DNA from: Haematococcus lacustris
Lineage: Eukaryota; Chlorophyta; Chlorophyceae; Chlamydomonadales; Haematococcaceae
DNA: 64,000 bases
Assembly (NCBI GenBank): GCA_030144725.1
Contig: JASKMD010000004.1
Span: forward strand, 5,305,853-5,369,852
Direction of reading: 5' to 3'
Positions 57,993 to 64,000 of this stretch are shown here, piece by piece. The position numbers and the translations under genes were made by a program. A model generated the notes under the pieces. The model did not search any database. It had not been told where the DNA came from and saw nothing but the letters and a program-made list of their open reading frames with translations. How positions within the stretch are numbered: the stretch's first letter is position 1; each line of letters starts with the position of its first letter.

Positions 57993-59749
57993 TCCCCGGC
58001 CCTCCCCGGCAGGTGTGTGGCAGTTGTGGAAGGGCGCAAACAGTTAGGAGTCAGCTGATGTCTCTACCCAACCTTGCAGCCAAGAGCAGCAGCCAAGTTC
58101 AGCCAGGAGCAGCAGCCAGGAGCCAACAAGCAGCCAAGGAACGCAGCCTAGAGACGCAGCCAAGAGCCGTAGCTTGGAGGCGAAAGAGGGGCAGCCATAC
58201 TGGGGCAGGAGGATGCCAGCAGCCAAGAGTGAAGGTGAGTGCAAATGTTGTTGAGGTGTTTGGCCAGCCCCCATTTCCCCCCTCCCCCTCACTTTCCCCA
58301 TACATCGAAGTCCCCTCCCTACCCTACCCAGCAGCCAGGAGGAAGCCCCCTCTTGTCCCTCTTCTTCCTGCCCAATCTCATTCCTCTTCTCCCTCTCCTG
58401 CCTGCCCTACCTTCTCCCCCTTCTCCCTCTTCTCCCTAACCCCTCTAGAAGTGGCTTATCACCTACCGGTAAGTAGCTGACACCCAGCCCAGCTGGCCTC
58501 CTGCCCCTTGGCCTCTTCCTCCGTCCCTCTGCTGTCCCACCACCACCAGTCCGCAACCCCGTCTACTTCCCCCCAACCCCATCGGGCAGCCTGGAGCGGG
58601 CAGCCTGGAGCCAGCGCTAGTAGTAGCAGCCAACACAACCCTCACTAGCCATGCCATGCCCACACACAACAATGACCCATCCCCTCCCTCTCTCAAGGGG
58701 ACAGCCAAGCCATGAGATACACTACCCACCCCCACACCATTGATCAAGAAGTGTTGCAATTCCATGGCTGTAGTGCATTTGATGGGTGCCAGACTTGCGA
58801 CATGGCTGACCGACGGCATGGCATGTTTGCCTCTTGCAGGTCACCTCATTGTTTTTGTCAGGGTTTTAACCCAACCCGTTCAGCTCGTCATTGATGAAGC
58901 CCAACCAACAGCGGATTTGAGCTGAGCCCACAGGGCGCACCTCACAAGGGTACTAGTGCCACACTGCATGGCATGACCAGCAGGCTTTGAGTCCTAGAAG
59001 CATGCCCAATATCGAGGCGGCAAGCCTGTTGCTTTGGATGTAGGCTTTGTGCTTTGGCACTAGGCCTTGTACTTTGGCAGCTTGACCTTGTGCTTTGGCA
59101 AAAAGCCAGTGTAACATCGATGAGTTTCCTGCATCGATCCCCCATCGAATCGATGGATGGAGCCGACTCGAAACTGCCTCAAACATGCCTCGAACATGAC
59201 TCCAACATGCCTCGAACATGCCTGAAACATGCCTCGATCATGCCTCGAAATCACAAAAATCGATACCCCCATCGAATCGACAGCCTACCCCATCGAGATT
59301 TTGGATCGATAGTAGCCGGCGTCGGTCCCCCTCATCGGTCAACGATCGAGGCGGGATCGACGGGGGGGAAAATGTCCGACGTCACAGCCCAAGGGCTCGC
59401 CGCCCCCTTGCTCTGCACCCATCCTGCGCAGGATGGGTGCCAAGCGGGTGAGAGCATATGTCATGACATGAGTATGAGTGTTGTGTGGTCATGGTGTTGC
59501 GAAGGTATGCCACCAAAGCTAATGGACCACTAGACGTCACAATTGATGGGTCAAGTGCAGAGCGCTTGGGGCTTCACCCGACATGTTGTCACTGTTGTCA
59601 TCTATGGTCACTAATAAGATTGTCAGCCCTTGTGATGTTGCGATTCAAATGGCTGGCATCCCCATCTTGCAGTTCAACAATGCTGTGAAAGTGTTCCACT
59701 CACAACCCAACAACTTGCGTACCAAGATGCGGGTGGCAGTCCGTGCAAT

Positions 59750-60055
59750 CCCTTTGCAGTCCCACCACTGCGCATCGGCCGCAGCCACCGGTCTTACTCC
59801 GTGTTGGTCCGGAAACCGTCCAGCAGCGGTGCCACAAACTTTTGCATGCAGTCCCGCTGGAAGTTAGTGGTGGGCGCTGACGGCGGGCCCAGCGTCAATG
59901 TGCCAGCATCGTGACTGGCTTCACGTCAGGGCACACGAGCTTGCGCTGATCAGTGGTTGCGCTGGTCGGGGGACTCACAGGCTATGTGGGTGGCGCCTGG
60001 GTCACGACCAAAGGGCACGGTCACCCCCTTCTACCATCACCCATCCTGGGCAGGT
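59750..60055. repeat. duplicated segment, empty site
   Basis: Paralogue of 55980-56308 plus 59381-59440. At GGCGCCTGGGTCACGACC (from 59992) the sequence runs on without interruption where the other copy carries the 3.07-kb element. Confidence 0.7.
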
Positions 60056-60582
60056 ACTCCCTGCGCATGGTGTTGGTGGGTTGAGGTGACTAGGGCCAGG
60101 GCAGGTGCTGGTAAGGGCCAGTGAGGGTGGGCCAGTACCAAGGCTGTGGCTGGTGAAGGCCACCTGGGGTGGGGCCATGACCTGGGTTGGTGGGAGATGG
60201 GGGCCGGTACTCAGTGTGCTGCTCGGCGGCTGCCTCCTGGCCAGGGGTGCGCTCTCCCCTCGCCCCCCCGGCTGCCCTAGCCTCCCTTGCCTCCTGCCCC
60301 AACTCCCTGGCCTTGCTGCCTGCCGCTGCCTCCCGCACAGCTCCTTCAGGGGCATTTGCTGTTGGGGGCTGAGGCTGAGAGCGTTGCAGGGCTAGGGCCC
60401 CTGTGGCTGGGGCTAGGCATGGTTGTAGGGCCACTAGTCAGGTTAGACAAGCTCTCTTGTAAATAGGGTGCATGGCTGTTCGCCACATCCAGACCACCAT
60501 TTGCTACCGCAATTGCACCGCTAGTGTGCTTAGAAAGCGCGACCCGCAGGCTCAACGAGGATGTTCAGGCCTAAACTGGTGT
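60056..60582. other. no supported gene
   Basis: G-rich and Ala/Pro-coding low complexity. Frames of about 100 codons on both strands have no recognisable domain. Confidence 0.4.
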
Positions 60583-60762
60583 CCACGATAGGCACTCGTG
60601 CACCATGTCCATGTGCATTGGGTATACTCCACACAGCCCTTTAAACACCATGTGAGTAGGCCACTAGTGGTCCCTAGTATTCCCGCTAGTGGCTGCTAGT
60701 GGTCACTGCTGGTCCGGCTCAAATGGAGGCCCTAGTGAGGGACAAGGGGGCTGATGGGGGTG
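60583..60762 (+). mobile_element. Fanzor-family tail fragment (copy H)
   Basis: Begins GATAGGCACTCGTGCACCAT and runs through the hairpin (about 60642-60727) to GAGGGACAAGGGGGCTGA, as in copies A and C. No coding part is present. Confidence 0.75.
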
Positions 60763-61185
60763 GGACGGGCGAGACCTTGAGCGTTGTGGGCTAGGCGTGG
60801 CAGGGGGGGCTCAGGGGCGTGCAGGTCATGGCCGGAGTCTAGGGGCTGGGTGGGGTCGGATGGAGGGGTTGCTGAATGCCCTCCGTGCGCCTTAGGTCCA
60901 TGCGATGAGCGAGTTGGAGTCCGCCCGCCATACTGGCTTGTGCGCAGGCAGCGACATTGTAGCTCACACAATCACATCATTGATACAACATGTTGATTAG
61001 TGCGGTAGCAGCGACATGGTAACTCACCGAAGCGCTATGTCTACTTGCCTAAATTTTCACAAGCCGCAGCCTAGCTGCCACTGCAATCTACCATCATCCC
61101 CGACCTAACGGCCATGAACAGGAATACCAAGGACAAGGACCACTTGGAGAGCAAACCCTGCATTTCTCATTCCCGTCCACAAGGC
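60763..61185. other. intergenic, 3' flank of methionine aminopeptidase
   Basis: No supported gene. The repeated words GCAGCGACATTGTAGCTCAC and GCAGCGACATGGTAACTCAC at about 60947 and 61006 form a short direct repeat. Confidence 0.4.
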
Positions 61186-62407
61186 TCATAGCTGCGTCAG
61201 TATCTCCACTCCCTGCGGCGTAATGAGCAGCGTGTGCTCGTACTGCGCTGCCAGGCCGCCGTCCTTGGTGACGATGGTCCACTCATCCTTCCACGTCTCG
61301 CACTTAGTCGACCCCTGAGCAGGAAGGCAGGCGCACCACAGCCAGGGGTTGGCTGAGGCACCCAGGGGACCAGCAGCTAGGGCCTGGGCCAGCAGGTCAG
61401 TCCAAGGTGCTTCAGAGAGAGGTGACAGCGCCCAGGTCCTCCCTCATCACACAGGCCCCCACAGAGGGCCGTCAGCCCCAGCACAACATCGTGTCAGTGG
61501 ATGGGGCTGCCAGAGGCACGCAGTGGCCGCCAGGGGGTCGTGCTGCAGCACTGCCCACAGTAGGCAATTGAAGTGCACACTGGCGAATGCTGGCGAGTGT
61601 CATGATGCCCACCCCGCGGCTACCTCCTGCCACCCCGCCGCCACCTGTTGCCACCCTGCTGCCACCCCATGCTCTGCATCCACCTACACGCCGCTGCCAC
61701 CCCATCCTGCCCAGCTGCCCGCTGGCCCACTGGCTGCCCAGTACACACTGCATGGGTGGTCCTGGTCCCGATCATGGCCCCCTCTGCCCCTCACCTGCAC
61801 TAGCATGGGCTCGATTGTGAATGTCTGGCCCACTTGCATGCTGCCGGGCTGGTTGTTACGGTAGTGCAGGATGTGCGGCGCGGAGTGGAAGGCCTTGCCC
61901 ACCCCATGGCCCACAAAGTCGCGCACCACGCCATAGCTGTAGTTGTCAGCAATCTCGTTGATGACCTGGGGTGGTGAGGGAGGAGGGCACTGCAGGGTTG
62001 GGTGATGGGTGCAGGGGTGTGCAGGGCGCGGGCAGGCAGGAGGGCAGACAGGCAAGGAGGCAGGCGGAGGGTAGGCAGGCGGGCCGGCGGGCCGGCAGGC
62101 AGGCTGGCTGGTTGGCAGGCGGGCGGGCGGGCGGGCGGGCGGGCGACCAGACCGACGGCCAGGTGCTTACTGTGAGCTTTGCTTAATAGCATCAACTTGG
62201 CTACAAAGCTGACACTATCAATGACGTCGTGACATGGAAGGCAGCTGGCATGACCATACCCTGAACCGACTAGGAAGCTGGCACGACCACAAGAAGCTGC
62301 TGGCTGCACCTCTGGTACAGCCAGCAGCAATCGTGATTGACCCCTTGCCACTTGTTTCCCAAGCGCAGGGGGCAGCATCACCGTCAGCAACCTGTGTCGC
62401 TGCAGTC

Positions 62408-62441
<34 letters not shown>

Positions 62442-64000
62442 CTAGCCCACCTTGCCAATCTGCTTATAAGGCACGCCAGGGCCGCTGATCTTGATAGCTG
62501 CGTCCAGTGCCGCCTTGGTGACCTCGCACAGCCGCCGTGCCGCAGTGCTCACCTCCCCTGAGACCACACAGCCGGCAGTTGCCACAGCACCACTGTTGGT
62601 TGCGTGGTCAGTGGCCTGCAGTGCATGCTGGTGGTGATGGTGCCCACTTGTGGCAGTGCCCACTTGTGGTGGTGCTCACTCGTGGTTCTCCAAAACGACA
62701 CCGGTGCTAGTGCCCTGTTCAGGTACAGTGAGCTAGCAGCAGAGAAGGGGACGGCTGCAGGGCGTGCTCCATTATCTTGACAGGGGATGATTGTTACCTA
62801 GTCACTACACAGCAACATCAAACTAGGGGGAAGGAGACAGCTGCAGCAGAGAAGGGGACGGCTGCAGGCTGCATCGTAGCAGGGGGTGCTGGGCATCACC
62901 AGCACCAGCAGCACCCCACAGCCACATTGAACAAGCTTTGCGTGATAGGCTAGACCAGGGGATAAATTAGAACAAGAACCGAGTTATGAAGCAATATTGA
63001 CGCCTGTATTTCTCCCTATACCTCATAAATACAAGAACAAAGCACGGAGGTGTGGACGGGCCTCATAATGGTGGGTCCGCATGACTGTGTCCTGTTGACA
63101 CGTGAACAAGCAGCCTGGCGTCATGGAGGTGGACAAGCAGCCTGGCCCCACCAAGGAGCAAACAGCCTAGTCACGCTGCTGCCACATCATGTGTGGCCAT
63201 AGTAGGTACCCTGGATTACGAAACAAACAGTTTGGGACATGGATGTGTGGACGGACCACAGCATGGGGTGTCTGCCTGACTGTGTCCTGGGACCATGTCT
63301 AGAAACTAGGCATTGGGGCAGCCTTGGTGCGGGCTGCATTGGTGCAGGCTGCAGGCGATGCGGTGGCAACCCATGGGTGGGGACAGCAGCAGGGTGGTGA
63401 CGTTGATGGAGGACGGTGCGGGTGCAGGCGCCGGCGTCGGCCCTCACCCACAAGCACCATGCGTGACGTGTCCCCATGATAGCCGTCCAGGTACACCGTG
63501 ACGTCAATGTTCACGATGTCGCCCTTGGCCAACGGCCTGTCGTCCGGTATGCCATGGCACACACACTCGTTCACACTGGTGCACACGCTCTTTGGGAAGC
63601 GGCCATAGTTCAGTGGGGAGGGGTAGGCGCCCGCGCCAATGATCATGGCATGTACCGCCCGGTCGATCTCCTCTGTGGTCACTCCTGGCAGGGCCAGGGA
63701 GGCGGCGTGCTCCAACACCTGGGCCGCTAGCTTCCCCGATGCCCGCATGCGGCGGATGCCCTGGCGTGGGGCGCCACACACAACAGCAGCTTCACAGCGC
63801 AGCCAGGTGAGGAGGACGGATGACTGGCAGCCCACCTCCTTGTAGACTGGCCAGGTGTGTCGTGTGCCTGTGTGCTGTTGCTGTGTGGCTGCATACTGCT
63901 CATCATGCCAGCACTGACCTCAACACCTTGTGGTATTAAGCAGAGGGCTGTGACATCATTCCATGCCTGACTCTGGCCTCTACACCCCGTGTTGATGAAC
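61186..64000 (-). CDS. type I methionine aminopeptidase, probably organellar; 5' end unresolved
   Basis: Removes the initiator methionine from new proteins. Exons on the minus strand: 61186-61314 (stop at 61186), 61795-61965, 62451-62557 and 63448-63760, all in phase. A further exon end reads VYKE at 63836 and continues upstream, perhaps beyond the window. All metal and active-site residues are seen: the His in CHGIPD, the two Asp in [17 protein letters not shown], the His in GHGVGKAFH, the Glu in FTIEPML and the Glu in [27 protein letters not shown] is the typical first helix. Closeness to plastid or mitochondrial MAP1 types is inferred from motif wording; the targeting peptide is not visible. 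Confidence 0.92.
62100..62442. repeat. GGGC and CTG short arrays in aminopeptidase intron
   Basis: GGCGGGCGGGCGG run at 62117-62146 and a CTG run at 62410-62440. The second lies next to the splice donor of exon 62451-62557. Confidence 0.85.

Larger units (their letters stand above)
56309..59380. mobile_element. 3.07-kb terminal-inverted-repeat element, unclassified
   Basis: Starts CGTCGGACATTTTCCCC and ends GGGGAAAATGTCCGAC, with GTC flanking on both sides (56306-56308 and 59381-59383). The nearby duplicate at 59919-60055 lacks it and has a single GTC, so a 3-bp target duplication is likely. The left end repeats three times (see separate entry). The right end (59100-59370) is rich in ATCGAT. 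No transposase was recognised: the inside holds low-complexity sequence, a CCCCT array and short frames, so it is probably non-autonomous. Confidence 0.75.

Noticed and set aside
57389..58480. 363-codon Ser/Pro-rich frame
   Set aside because: Crosses a CCCCT array; no domain; other frames are equally open.

Overview
The window is nuclear DNA of a eukaryote, most likely a volvocalean green alga; Haematococcus fits best, though species assignment is inference. The genes are GC-rich and cut into many short exons by GT-AG introns and several GC-AG introns. The introns carry very large C-rich or G-rich microsatellite and minisatellite arrays. Encoded proteins match plant or algal and general eukaryotic families. 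There are no prokaryotic operons or ribosome binding sites. Exons were found by reading conserved protein pieces in all frames and joining them at splice sites with matching codon phase, so exon edges are hand-made predictions.

Layout. (1) 1-2949, minus: a JmjC ribosomal oxygenase (MINA/NO66 family), cut by the left edge. (2) 4287-21664, plus: one giant gene of about 29 exons (about 2,820 codons). It joins roughly six SPRY-like modules, a protein-isoaspartate-methyltransferase (PIMT) fold, a degenerate kinase domain and a C-terminal HECT ubiquitin ligase domain. This is the most striking gene in the window. (3) 21665-23627: spacer with a Fanzor/TnpB-like transposon remnant. (4) 23628-27323, minus: a HAD-family phosphatase with a 0.5-kb GGGGT array in one intron. 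(5) 27324-33110: mobile-element zone with a hAT-type MITE, a decayed transposon ORF and further Fanzor-family tails. (6) 33111-33492, minus: a small cysteine-rich GCK-domain protein. (7) 33845-46956, minus: neutral ceramidase. One of its introns is about 4.6 kb of CCCCCAC minisatellite split by a hAT element. (8) 47159-53881, plus: aromatic-L-amino-acid decarboxylase, divergent from the ceramidase across 202 bp. (9) 53882-61185: mobile-element zone with two Fanzor-family copies, a 3-kb terminal-inverted-repeat element whose empty site survives in a nearby duplicate, and another tail. (10) 61186-63836 and probably beyond, minus: type I methionine aminopeptidase, whose 5' end is not resolved.

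The host genes are ordinary housekeeping or metabolic functions (protein N-terminal processing, ribosome hydroxylation, sphingolipid and amine metabolism, phosphatase) and are not an operon. Two general patterns stand out. The longest arrays of the window lie inside introns, and at least five apparent single-base insertions fall in short homopolymer runs inside otherwise well-conserved exons, which points to assembly error more than pseudogenes.
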